The notes under the pieces were generated by a model, which saw only the letters and a list, made by a program, of their open reading frames with translations, did no database searches and was not told the DNA's origin. DNA of 64,000 nucleotides. It comes from Sporosarcina luteola (GTDB lineage Bacteria > Bacillota > Bacilli > Bacillales_A > Planococcaceae). The stretch covers positions 1 through 64,000 of the forward strand of contig NZ_BJYL01000032.1 of NCBI RefSeq assembly GCF_007991495.1, read 5' to 3'. Shown in pieces: positions 25,573 through 33,295 of the stretch (position 1 is its first letter; every line of letters starts with the position of its first letter). The position numbers were made by a program, and so were the translations under genes.

Positions 25573-26145
25573 ATGGATAAGAGGGAGAGAATTATAAAAG
25601 CGGCGATTGAAGTTTTTCGTAAGCAAGGGATTGAGAAGACGAAGATTTCCGATATTGTGAAAGCGGCAGGGATTGCTCAAGGGACATTTTACTTATACTT
25701 CCCGTCAAAGCTATCACTCATGCCTGCGATTGCCGAAGTGATGGTCGCAAAAACATTGGAAATTGTTAAGGACAGAGTATCGGATGATGCACCGTTTCCC
25801 TTGCGAATGGAGCAGCTCGTCGACGCGATTTTTGAAGTGAATGAAGAATATCATGAAATTCAAGCGCTCATTTACTCAGGTTTAGCATCAACGGAACACC
25901 TGAAAAATTGGGAAACAGTATACGCCCCGTTCTATAAATGGGTGAGTGATGGCCTTCAGCAGGCGATTGATGAAGGAGTCATCCGGAATTCCGTTAATCC
26001 TGATCGGACGGCTAGACTTGTTATTGGTCTTGTGGAATCAGCCGCGGAGCAAATTTATCTATATGACACAGATAAAGAGGATGAAGCGGTCATTCAAAAA
26101 AATGAAGTGAAGAACTTCTTGAAAAATGCCCTTGCTATCGACTGA
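25573..26145 (+). CDS. TetR/AcrR family transcriptional repressor
   Basis: 190 residues. The N-terminal helix-turn-helix KRERIIKAAIEVFRKQGIEKTKISDIVKAAGIAQGTFYLYFPSKLSL is a classical TetR domain; the C-terminal ligand domain is unassigned. RBS GAAGGGGGAGG. It sits upstream of the SMR efflux pair, and both promoters carry the same palindrome, so it most likely represses itself and the pump and responds to a pump substrate. Confidence 0.92.
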   Translation: MDKRERIIKAAIEVFRKQGIEKTKISDIVKAAGIAQGTFYLYFPSKLSLMPAIAEVMVAKTLEIVKDRVSDDAPFPLRMEQLVDAIFEVNEEYHEIQALIYSGLASTEHLKNWETVYAPFYKWVSDGLQQAIDEGVIRNSVNPDRTARLVIGLVESAAEQIYLYDTDKEDEAVIQKNEVKNFLKNALAID

Positions 26146-26204
26146 ATGCGCATAGTTTATATAAACATCAAAAAAATCAACATTGGCAACTCGTCATTTT
26201 AAAA

Positions 26205-26221
26205 TGAATGACAGTCAGTCA
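26205..26221. promoter_or_regulatory. TetR operator before the SMR operon
   Basis: TGAATGACAGTCAGTCA, one mismatch in the dyad relative to the site at 25539. It abuts a -10-like TAAAAT (26200-26205), so binding would block the SMR promoter. Confidence 0.75.
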
Positions 26222-26241
26222 TCGAGTCAGGAGTCAATTTT

Positions 26242-26583
26242 ATGAACAAGTCATGGATTTATGTAGCACTGACAAGTTTTTTCGAATTAGTGTGGATTTT
26301 TGGTTTTAATGTCGCCTCTGAATGGTGGCATTGGATTCCAATTGTGTTTTTCATTTTCGTCGATTTTCATTTCTTGGCGAAAGCATGTGAAAACCTTCCA
26401 ACAGGTACCGTGTATGCAGTCTTTGCTGCGATTGGTACAGTTGGAACTGCTTTGATGGACGTTCTCCTATTTGGAGAGTCTCTTGGAGGAGGAAAAATGT
26501 TTTTCATCGCAATTTTACTCGTCGGGGTTATCGGATTGAAAATTGCTGACGACGCGGAAGAAAAGAAAGGAATTGCTAAGTAA
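26242..26583 (+). CDS. SMR family efflux subunit, YkkC-like
   Basis: 113 residues, four membrane helices. The essential membrane Glu of SMR proteins is in TSFFELVWIFGFN; PTGTVYAVFAAIGTVGTALMD and GVIGLKI are family signatures. Closely follows the YkkC pattern. It overlaps the next gene by one base (TAATG), and the two should form a heteromeric dual-topology pump. YkkCD in B. subtilis is linked to guanidinium and cationic compounds; here control is by TetR rather than by a guanidine riboswitch. Confidence 0.9.
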   Translation: MNKSWIYVALTSFFELVWIFGFNVASEWWHWIPIVFFIFVDFHFLAKACENLPTGTVYAVFAAIGTVGTALMDVLLFGESLGGGKMFFIAILLVGVIGLKIADDAEEKKGIAK

Positions 26584-26897
26584 TGGGATGGTTATTTGTA
26601 TTTGTGGCGGCAATCAGTGAGTTTGTCGGTGTTGTTGGGTTAAATAAATATAATGAAGAAAAAACAATCCGCCATATGATTCTTTTTGGCGGAGGATTTG
26701 GAGCGGCTTTTGTATTTCTTTATATGTCATTCAATTATTTACAAGTGAGCACGGCCTATGCAGTATGGATTGGAATCGGTACCGCAGGAGCCGTACTCAT
26801 CAATATGATCTTTTTCGGTGAATCGAAAAGCATGGGGAGAATCATTAGTGTTCTCCTAATCGTGATTGGTGTTGTTGGAATCAAAGCATTGTCTTGA
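26583..26897 (+). CDS. SMR family efflux subunit, YkkD-like
   Basis: 104 residues, four helices, Glu in AAISEFVGVVGLNKY, and STAYAVWIGIGTAGAVLINMIFFGE typical of YkkD. Start ATG shares a base with the stop of the preceding SMR gene, giving tight coupling. Substrate not readable; quaternary ammonium or guanidinium-type cations are the family norm. Confidence 0.9.
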   Translation: MGWLFVFVAAISEFVGVVGLNKYNEEKTIRHMILFGGGFGAAFVFLYMSFNYLQVSTAYAVWIGIGTAGAVLINMIFFGESKSMGRIISVLLIVIGVVGIKALS

Positions 26898-26902
26898 CCC
26901 TA

Positions 26903-27565
26903 TTAAAGAATTGCCCAATTCCGTTCATTAGCGACTTGTTCCAGCCGTTGCTCGGGCTTCACAGCTACAGGTTTTCCGACGAGCTCAAGGACGGGCAGGT
27001 CGGAGAAGCTGTCTCCGTAGGCAAAGCTGTTTGCCCAGTCGATCGTATGTGCGGCAAGGGATTGCATGATCTTTTCATTCTTTCGTTTTCCTTGTATATG
27101 ATAAATCGAAGCAGCACGGTTAAGCGCACCGTCTTCTGTAAATGGGATTTCCGTTCCGATAATTTCATCGAAGCCCAGTTCATCTGTAACTGCATGCAAT
27201 AAAGAAGTATATGCACCTGAGACGAGCATGACATGTACGCCGTCATGCTTATGTTGGTTCAGACGTTTAATGACATCTTGGTTAAAACCTGCACGCATGC
27301 TTTCTTTCATTTCCAAGAAGTAGTCATCGAGTTCTTTTTTTGATAAAGTATGTAAGGCTTCTGCATAGATCTGCATCGAACGTTCCTTCATCGTAGATTC
27401 GGGGACGATTTTTATTTTATAACCGATATATAAAGGAAGAATCTTGCGGAAAAATGTTTTGTATTTGGGACTATGTGTTGGATGGTGCTTCAAATGATTC
27501 ATTAGCAATGTAAATGTTTCTTTTGAATAAAGTGTTCCATCAAAATCGAATATCGCTACGCGCAT
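26903..27565 (-). CDS. HAD-IB family hydrolase (phosphoserine phosphatase-like)
   Basis: 220 residues from ATG 27565 (AGTGGGGATTAC upstream). Motif I DFDGTLYSKETFT, motif II VMLVSGAYTSLLHAV and motif III/IV SFAYGDSFSDLPVLELVGKPVAV are those of subfamily IB, which includes SerB. With no serB elsewhere in the window it could serve as a phosphoserine phosphatase, but this is only family-level inference. Convergent with the SMR operon, with a 5-bp gap. Confidence 0.85.
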   Translation of the reverse strand: MRVAIFDFDGTLYSKETFTLLMNHLKHHPTHSPKYKTFFRKILPLYIGYKIKIVPESTMKERSMQIYAEALHTLSKKELDDYFLEMKESMRAGFNQDVIKRLNQHKHDGVHVMLVSGAYTSLLHAVTDELGFDEIIGTEIPFTEDGALNRAASIYHIQGKRKNEKIMQSLAAHTIDWANSFAYGDSFSDLPVLELVGKPVAVKPEQRLEQVANERNWAIL

Positions 27566-27662
27566 GTAATCCCCACTTCCAAAGCTTTTATATAAGATGA
27601 TACAGTGTTTGTATTCGGAGTACAAATTATGGATAATGAAGAAAGAGAGCGAGGAGACAAGA

Positions 27663-28562
27663 ATGCATATGAATCAAAAGAAAAAAAGGGAAGGCTCATA
27701 CCTTTTTCAAGTGACTGAAGAGGCGGAACTCTTGCCGTTTTTACTCGAAAATATGAAAAAGAATAGCCGTAACTCCATTAAGTCCATGTTGACGAGAGGA
27801 CAAGTTTCGGTAAATGGTATGTCCATTACGAAACATAATCATAAATTGCTTACCGGACAGACAGTGGAAATACTGCCTAATAAGGCGGCGCTGAACGAAA
27901 GTATGCTAACAGGTCTGACGATCCTTTTCGAAGACGAGTCGATCATTGTCATTGACAAAGAAGAGGGACTTTTATCGATGGCTGCGAAAGATAAAAATGA
28001 AAAGACGGCATTCAGTGAAGTTTCATCGTATGTGAAAAAACAGGATTCGCGGCAAAGAGTTTTCATTGTCCATCGGTTGGATCGGGATACATCTGGTGTT
28101 TTATTGTTCGCGAAAAGTGAAAAAGTGAAGATGCAATTGCAAGATCACTGGGATGAAGTGGTGAAAGAGAGAGTATATACGGCGTTAGTCGAAGGAAATG
28201 TGAAGAAGGATAAGGGGACGATCAAGTCTTGGTTAAAGGAGACGAGGACCTATAAGGTCTATTCGAATCCTACGGACAATGGCGGTCAACTTGCGATTAC
28301 CCATTACCGTAAAATCAGATCAAACCGTCAGTATTCCTTACTCGAGGTCAACTTGGAAACCGGCAGAAAAAACCAAATCCGTGTTCATATGGAAGAGATC
28401 GGGCATCCTGTTGTCGGAGACAAAAAATACGGGTCGACCGTTAATCCGATAAAAAGACTGGGTCTCCATGCGAGCGCATTGACAATTGTCCATCCGATAA
28501 CGAATGAGATCATGAAATTCGAATCGGAAATCCCCGCTTCATTCATTTCTAAATCATTGTAA
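27663..28562 (+). CDS. RluA-family pseudouridine synthase
   Basis: 299 residues from ATG 27663 (GAGGAGACAAGA upstream). An S4-like RNA-binding segment (residues ~35-75, KSMLTRGQVSVNGMSITKHNHKLLTGQTVEI) precedes the catalytic domain with HRLDRDTSGVLLFA, where the Asp is the nucleophile, and LETGRKNQIRVHMEEIGHPVVGDKKYG. It modifies uridines in rRNA or tRNA; the position cannot be told. Confidence 0.9.
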   Translation: MHMNQKKKREGSYLFQVTEEAELLPFLLENMKKNSRNSIKSMLTRGQVSVNGMSITKHNHKLLTGQTVEILPNKAALNESMLTGLTILFEDESIIVIDKEEGLLSMAAKDKNEKTAFSEVSSYVKKQDSRQRVFIVHRLDRDTSGVLLFAKSEKVKMQLQDHWDEVVKERVYTALVEGNVKKDKGTIKSWLKETRTYKVYSNPTDNGGQLAITHYRKIRSNRQYSLLEVNLETGRKNQIRVHMEEIGHPVVGDKKYGSTVNPIKRLGLHASALTIVHPITNEIMKFESEIPASFISKSL

Positions 28563-28566
28563 ATTA

Positions 28567-28601
28567 AACAGGTGAAGGGATTATTTCCCCTCACCTGTTT
28601 T
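28567..28601 (+). terminator. Terminator after pseudouridine synthase gene
   Basis: AACAGGTGAAGGG pairs with CCCCTCACCTGTT, then TTTT. Confidence 0.8.
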
Positions 28602-28603
28602 CT

Positions 28604-28722
28604 CGTCCAGCTCCGGGCGCCAGAGACTCGGGGTCATAAGTCAAAGCTGCTTTGTGGCAAAGTTCGCCACGTCGCATCTTCGCCTTATGCCTGTCGTCTC
28701 TAAGCAGGCGCCCTGCGCTTTT
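28604..28722. repeat. Bacillales-type dispersed repeat (single copy)
   Basis: ~119 bp containing GGGCGCCAGAGACTCGGGGT, CATAAGTC...CTTATGCCTGTCG and TCTCTAAGCAGGCGCCC; the ends are complementary (GGGCGCC / GGCGCCC), with a second inner pair (CATAAG / CTTATG). Similar ~100-bp elements are scattered through many Bacillus and related genomes in my recollection; only one copy is here. Confidence 0.7.
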
Positions 28723-28728
28723 GTTTTC

Positions 28729-29367
28729 TTACTGTATCGTATGATTCGGCATGCTTGGCTGACCTTGGAAGGATGCATAGGAGTTAAGAATTTGCTGCAT
28801 ATCCTGTTGAGCAAGTTGTGGGACTTGGTAGTAATGATGCTTATTTTGGTAAATTGAAAGCTCATAAGCCATTTCGATGCAATTCGGTATGGAATCCGCT
28901 AATACACGTCTGAGGACGGGGTTGCATGTCTCAAGTGCAGCCGTGGTTTTTGCAGTTGCGCTTGTCTTAGCGGAGCCGAGGAGGAAGCCAGATATCAATT
29001 CATCGGTAATTTCATTAGGACTTTGGATTGGTTTCTTAGGCTGTGAAGGCTTCATGCCGTATATGAAATCATTGCCTTCTTTCATTTTATAGCTTCCTGT
29101 GGGATGAGAAGGATCCTTGCCGGTTTTAAAGCTCTCGACTGTAATATTGTATTCATCTAAGGCAAACCGATATTGCCGATCCAAAATGTCCAATAACTCC
29201 GGATCCTTTACATGCGGTCGTAAAATCATGGCCTTATTCAAAGCAGCAATTGAATTGGAAAGAACTTCATGGACATCAAACAATTCATGTCCGCCGTGGT
29301 TCATTTGTGGTGGAACCGTTCCGGTATGCATATTTTGATGCATTTCACCAAATTGATTTTGCGTCAC
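28729..29367 (-). CDS. Spore coat protein, CotF family
   Basis: 212 residues, GTG start with AAGGAGG. After a His/Met/Gln-rich N-terminus (residues 1-25) comes a helical coat-F domain pattern (LFDVHEVLSNSIAALNKAMILRPHVKDPELLDILDRQ and ITDELISGFLLGSAKTSATAKTTAALETCNPVLRRVL). CotF-like proteins assemble in the spore coat. The gene is divergent from the SleL-like hydrolase, another spore protein. Confidence 0.88.
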   Translation of the reverse strand: MTQNQFGEMHQNMHTGTVPPQMNHGGHELFDVHEVLSNSIAALNKAMILRPHVKDPELLDILDRQYRFALDEYNITVESFKTGKDPSHPTGSYKMKEGNDFIYGMKPSQPKKPIQSPNEITDELISGFLLGSAKTSATAKTTAALETCNPVLRRVLADSIPNCIEMAYELSIYQNKHHYYQVPQLAQQDMQQILNSYASFQGQPSMPNHTIQ

Positions 29368-29517
29368 TCAGCATCCTCCTTATAGTTCTAATTTTGAATC
29401 GTAAGTAGTATGGCTTCAATCGTTTAGTGTATGCGTGAAAAAAATCAAAATAGGCATAATCGAGGACTTTTGAAAATAGCATGGGGTAAAGGACAATTTG
29501 TCAATGAAAGGCAGAGG

Positions 29518-30807
29518 ATGAATTTGCAAATCCATGTTGTGCAACAAGGACAAAGTTTATATGGAATCGGGCAAGCGTACGGCATTCCTTACGAGCAAAT
29601 CGCACAGGCGAATGAACTGCAAGATCCTTCTCGGATTGTTGTGGGTCAAGCATTAGTAATCCCAATTACGGGAAGCTATCATTGGGTGCAGCCGGGTCAA
29701 TCGCTTTATGTCATATCCAGGTTGTATGGTACAACGGTTGACGAGCTTGCTCGAATTAATGGAATATCGCCGAATAGCATTTTATACGTAGGACAAAGAT
29801 TATATATACCGCAACGGACGAAGTCGGTAATTGATGTTTTACTATACGTTGAGCCGCGAGAAGCGACGATGGAAGCAACTGTTGCTGAGGTGAGAAGAAG
29901 GGTCGGCGATTTGACGTATTTGGCAATGTTCAGCTATGAGCCGCAAAGGGATGGGACATTGAAGCCGCCGCCGATTGATGATATCCCTGAGATTGCTGCC
30001 CAGGCAGGAGTATTGAATGCAATGGTCGTAAGTAATTTGGAAAACTTTGCATTTAGTGCAGACTTGGCGAATGTTTTATTTACAGATAAAACTGCACAAA
30101 ATCGTTTGTTCGAAAATATTATCCAAACCGCCAGTCGAATCGGGTACAGTGACATTCATTTCGATTTTGAGTTTTTAAGACCGGCAGACAGGGAAATGTA
30201 TAATGATTTTCTACGAAATGCGCGTGCTCGCTTTCATCCTTCAGGGTTAACCTTATCTGCAGCACTGCCGCCAAAAACAAGCGCAGATGTAACGGGGCTT
30301 TATGGAGGGATCGACTATAAAACCGTTGGAGAAATATGCGATTTCGTTACATTGATGACATATGAATGGGGATATTCATTCAGCGAGCCACAGGCGGTCA
30401 GCCCTCTCAATCAAGTCCGGCGGGTTGTTGAGTTTGCGGTTAGTCAAATACCAAGGGATAAAATCTTTTTAGGGCAGAATCTGTATGGATATGATTGGAC
30501 GTATCCATATCCTCCGGAAACAGGAGTCGCAGCGAAGGCATTAAGTCCACAGCAGGCAGTGAATTTGGCAATTAGTCGAAACGCCAATATACAGTTCGAT
30601 ACAACTGCCCAAGCACCATTTTTCTTATACTGGGACGATGAAGGCGTACGACATGACGTTTGGTTCGAAGATGCGCGAAGCATCCAAGCTAAATTCAATT
30701 TGATAAAGGAATTTGATTTGCGTGGAATCATGTATTGGAAGTTAGGTTTAGCATTCCCGCAAAATTGGCTTTTACTCCATGACAACTTTACGATTCGTAA
30801 ACGATGA
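29518..30807 (+). CDS. Spore germination glycosidase, LysM plus GH18 (SleL/YaaH-like)
   Basis: 429 residues from ATG 29518 (GAAAGG upstream), near the 427 of B. subtilis YaaH. Two LysM peptidoglycan-binding repeats (residues ~3-46 and ~50-95, each with GQSLY and VGQ.L.IP) precede a GH18 domain with the catalytic strand DIHFDFEFL (acidic D-x-E). SleL acts as an N-acetylglucosaminidase on cortex fragments during germination. No signal peptide, as in family members that reach the spore from the mother cell. An upstream in-frame ATG at 29431 lacks an RBS. Confidence 0.9.
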   Translation: MNLQIHVVQQGQSLYGIGQAYGIPYEQIAQANELQDPSRIVVGQALVIPITGSYHWVQPGQSLYVISRLYGTTVDELARINGISPNSILYVGQRLYIPQRTKSVIDVLLYVEPREATMEATVAEVRRRVGDLTYLAMFSYEPQRDGTLKPPPIDDIPEIAAQAGVLNAMVVSNLENFAFSADLANVLFTDKTAQNRLFENIIQTASRIGYSDIHFDFEFLRPADREMYNDFLRNARARFHPSGLTLSAALPPKTSADVTGLYGGIDYKTVGEICDFVTLMTYEWGYSFSEPQAVSPLNQVRRVVEFAVSQIPRDKIFLGQNLYGYDWTYPYPPETGVAAKALSPQQAVNLAISRNANIQFDTTAQAPFFLYWDDEGVRHDVWFEDARSIQAKFNLIKEFDLRGIMYWKLGLAFPQNWLLLHDNFTIRKR

Positions 30808-30852
30808 AAAAATGAACCATATGTGCATACGTGCACATATGGTTCATTTTTT
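30807..30852. terminator. Perfect 21-bp bidirectional terminator hairpin
   Basis: Two 21-nt arms without mismatch (starting AAAAAATGAACCATATGTG) around a TACG loop, giving A-tract and T-tract on both strands. It terminates the SleL-like gene from the left and the small membrane gene from the right. Confidence 0.9.
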
Positions 30853-30872
30853 CCAGCTTGCGATCTTCAAAA

Positions 30873-31013
30873 TCAATCTTTCGAAATATAGTTGATTACG
30901 TTTTGGAAAATATCTACGTCAGGGTTAATGAGCAGAGCAGGTAGGAATGCGAAGGCCATTAAAATGACGAGATTGGCGCCAATGACCGCACGTAACAATT
31001 TGGTAAACTTCAT
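30873..31013 (-). CDS. 46-residue membrane protein
   Basis: Short gene not reached by usual length cut-offs. ATG at 31013 with AGGAGATGCTT at good spacing. Basic start MKFTKLLRAV, one hydrophobic helix (VIGANLVILMAFAFLPALL), then a polar tail ending YISKD. Its 3' side is closed by the shared hairpin at 30807-30852, which supports real transcription. No family recognised; being next to spore genes is not enough to assign a sporulation role. Confidence 0.65.
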   Translation of the reverse strand: MKFTKLLRAVIGANLVILMAFAFLPALLINPDVDIFQNVINYISKD

Positions 31014-31196
31014 AAGCATCTCCTATTCTCTTTGTAGTAGTTTTCCAAACAAGAAGAATCTAGGCATTTGTCAGGCTTCCTAATAATCTATGTTTAGAAA
31101 TGAAAAAGTGACTTTATTTAATTTCGATAGCTTTCGACATTTTTACTGAAAACGTCACAATACTGTAAATGAATTTAATGATAAATGAAAAAAACA
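31014..31196. other. AT-rich intergenic region
   Basis: No gene seen. It precedes the candidate gdhA promoter. Confidence 0.4.
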
Positions 31197-31225
31197 TTGT
31201 ATATATTCATATTTTCAGTGATAAT
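31197..31225 (+). promoter_or_regulatory. Candidate sigma-A promoter for gdhA, upstream of the inserted element
   Basis: TTGTAT, 17-bp spacer, GATAAT. If used, transcription crosses the whole 31308-31734 element before reaching gdhA, giving a leader of about 530 nt. Confidence 0.5.
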
Positions 31226-31349
31226 AAATAAAATCGAATAAATGATTTTGAAATATTAATTTTCAATAATGTTAAAGTGAGCGTTTACGTTTTCTATGTT
31301 ATTTTTTCAGGCGTGTTGATTAACCAAATAATAGGCTATAACATAGTCC

Positions 31350-31480
31350 GATGATTTCCGTTCCGGGCGGACGCGTTCCTGGGGGCGTGCGGTGAGCCTC
31401 CTCGTCGCAAAAACCGCTCCTGCGGGGTCTCACCTGTCACGCTAATCCCCAAGGAGTCGCCGCCCTGCACTTCAATCATC
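31350..31480 (+). repeat. Structured dispersed repeat, copy 5 (inside the MITE)
   Basis: 131 bp with ends GATGATT and AATCATC, a variant end pair that is still complementary. Inner stem GGTGAG / CTCACC. Confidence 0.9.
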
Positions 31481-31557
31481 TAATGCTTCAATAAGAAGTA
31501 TGGATAATTATCAGCTCTCTTGTAGATGCGAACATTACTCTTGTTCAGCTATCTTCA

Positions 31558-31686
31558 GTTGACTGAAGTGCAGGCGCCGACTCCTGCGGGAACAGCGCGA
31601 GCTGAAGACCCCACAGGAGCGTGTTCTTCGCGACGAGGAGGCTGAAGCCGTGCCCGCGGAAAGCGTGCGCCGGAATGGAAGTCAAC
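31558..31686 (-). repeat. Structured dispersed repeat, copy 6 (inside the MITE, inverted)
   Basis: 129 bp with ends GTTGACT and AGTCAAC, complementary. Opposite in orientation to copy 5. Confidence 0.9.
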
Positions 31687-31761
31687 GGGTTTAGAGTGGC
31701 TTTACTGTATAATAATGGTTAATCAACACACCTGTTATTTTTTAAGAAAGGGATGAGGCGA

Positions 31762-33141
31762 TTGACAAATTTAGAGACTACTCATCATAAAAAAAGTCGT
31801 GCGAATGATTATGTACATGAAGTATATGAGCTAGTGAAGAAAAGAAATCCAGATGAGAAGGAATTTTTGCAAGCAACACGAGAAATATTTGACTCGCTTC
31901 GCCCGGTCTTTGCCGAGCATCCTGAATATATACGAAATGGAATACTTGAGCGCATCACCGAGCCGGAGAGAATCATCTCCTTCCGTGTCGCCTGGGAGGA
32001 TGATAAAGGAAAAGTGCACGTCAACCGCGGGTACCGTGTTCAATTCAACAGTGATCTCGGACCATATAAAGGCGGACTCCGATTCCATCCATCCGTAAAT
32101 AGCAGCATCATGAAATTCCTCGCGTTCGAACAAATTTTCAAAAACGCTTTGACAGGTCAACCGATCGGTGCTGGAAAAGGAGGCTCCGACTTTGATCCGA
32201 AAGGGAAGTCAGAGCGGGAAATTATGCGGTTCACACAAAGTTTCATGACGGAGTTAAGTAAATATATCGGTCCGGATATAGATGTACCTGCTGGCGATAT
32301 CGGAGTGGGAAAACGCGAAATCGGCTACATGTTTGGGCAATATAATCGGTTGAAGAGCGGCTATGAAGCGGGCGTTTTGACAGGGAAGGATCCTAGTCAT
32401 GGAGGGTCGCTAGGCCGAAAGGAAGCAACAGGGTACGGAACTGTCTACTTCGTCGAGGAGATGCTGAACGAGAACGGGCTTTCATTCAAGGGCAGTACGG
32501 TTATCGTTTCAGGATCGGGCAACGTATCGACGTATGCAATCGAAAAAGCTCACCAGCTTGGCGCGAAAGTCATTGCATGCAGTGATTCCGGAGGCTATAT
32601 CCTTGATAGGAATGGCATTGACCTGGAGACTGTCAAAAGGTTGAAGGAAGTGGAAAACAAGCGGATTTGGGAATATACGAAAGACCATCCCGACGCTGAA
32701 TATCATGAAGATTGTTCAGAAATCTGGTCAATCCCTTGCGATATTGCTCTCCCTTGTGCGACGCAAAATGAAATCGATGAACTTGCCGCACATATGCTCA
32801 TCGCAAATGGCGTGAAAGCAATTGGAGAAGGTGCAAATATGCCGTGCAACATTGAAGCGATTAACATATTTCTTGAAAATAACATCTTGTTTGCACCTGC
32901 AAAAGCTGCGAATGCAGGAGGGGTCGCCGTATCTGCGATGGAGATGTCTCAAAATAGCATGCGACTCGCCTGGACGGAAGAAGAGGTCGATGAACGCTTG
33001 AAAAAAGTGATGGAAAATATTTATGCGAGCTGCAAAAATGCTGCGGAGAGCTTCGGCAAACCAGGCAACTTAGTAATGGGTGCGAATATTGCAGGCTTCC
33101 TGAAAGTCGCGAATGCAATGGTCGCCCACGGAATCCGATAA
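31762..33141 (+). CDS. gdhA: NADP-type glutamate dehydrogenase
   Basis: About 459 residues, the length of hexameric NADP-dependent GdhA, unlike the ~425-residue RocG/GudB catabolic type. PYKGGLRFHPSVN, the catalytic Lys in GAGKGGSDFDPKGKS, DVPAGDIGVG, and the dinucleotide fold TVIVSGSGNVSTYA are present. It makes glutamate from 2-oxoglutarate and ammonium. The TTG at 31762 is preferred (AAAGGG 9 nt upstream); ATG 31753 is in frame but abuts the RBS. The MITE-like element ends 27 bp before this start and may alter expression. Confidence 0.93.
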   Translation: MTNLETTHHKKSRANDYVHEVYELVKKRNPDEKEFLQATREIFDSLRPVFAEHPEYIRNGILERITEPERIISFRVAWEDDKGKVHVNRGYRVQFNSDLGPYKGGLRFHPSVNSSIMKFLAFEQIFKNALTGQPIGAGKGGSDFDPKGKSEREIMRFTQSFMTELSKYIGPDIDVPAGDIGVGKREIGYMFGQYNRLKSGYEAGVLTGKDPSHGGSLGRKEATGYGTVYFVEEMLNENGLSFKGSTVIVSGSGNVSTYAIEKAHQLGAKVIACSDSGGYILDRNGIDLETVKRLKEVENKRIWEYTKDHPDAEYHEDCSEIWSIPCDIALPCATQNEIDELAAHMLIANGVKAIGEGANMPCNIEAINIFLENNILFAPAKAANAGGVAVSAMEMSQNSMRLAWTEEEVDERLKKVMENIYASCKNAAESFGKPGNLVMGANIAGFLKVANAMVAHGIR

Positions 33142-33145
33142 CTTA

Positions 33146-33192
33146 AAAACGATCCTTAACGTATGTTTCATATTGTTAAGGATCGTTTTTTT
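33146..33192 (+). terminator. Terminator of gdhA
   Basis: AAAACGATCCTTAAC pairs with GTTAAGGATCGTTTT, then a T-run. Confidence 0.88.
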
Positions 33193-33210
33193 ATTTCTTC
33201 TCCTTATCTA

Positions 33211-33238
33211 TTGAAATCTAAAAAATCTATGGTATTAT
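33211..33238 (+). promoter_or_regulatory. Sigma-A promoter of argG
   Basis: TTGAAA, 16-bp spacer, TATTAT. Start of transcription expected near 33245, just before the ARG box. Confidence 0.7.
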
Positions 33239-33251
33239 AAAAATACATATA

Positions 33252-33269
33252 AATGAATAAAGATACATA
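33252..33269 (+). promoter_or_regulatory. ARG box (ArgR/AhrC operator)
   Basis: AATGAATAAAGATACATA fits the Bacillus ARG box (CATGAATAAAAATTCAAG) at 13 of 18 positions and lies immediately downstream of the argG promoter, so arginine-dependent repression is likely. Confidence 0.65.
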
Positions 33270-33295
33270 AAGATGTATAGAGGAGGATGGAATAG

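Larger units (their letters stand above)
31308..31734. mobile_element. MITE-like element with terminal inverted repeats and 9-bp target duplication
   Basis: 427 bp. Ends CAGGCGTGTTGATTAACCA and, inverted, CAGGTGTGTTGATTAACCA (18 of 19 match). Direct repeats TTATTTTTT flank it exactly (31299-31307 and 31735-31743). There is no transposase; inside are two copies of the ~130-bp structured repeat facing each other. It has inserted between the candidate gdhA promoter and the gdhA ribosome binding site. Confidence 0.85.

Noticed and set aside
26894-27202. 102-residue plus-strand frame after the SMR genes
   Set aside because: It lies antisense within the HAD-IB gene, has no RBS and no recognisable domain.
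31130-31165. cre site for CcpA upstream of gdhA
   Set aside because: ACTGAAAACGTCACAAT has a CG core but breaks the consensus in at least two fixed positions, too weak to claim.
31308-31734. Insertion sequence with transposase
   Set aside because: No transposase reading frame exists in the 427 bp; it is recorded as a non-autonomous MITE-like element instead.
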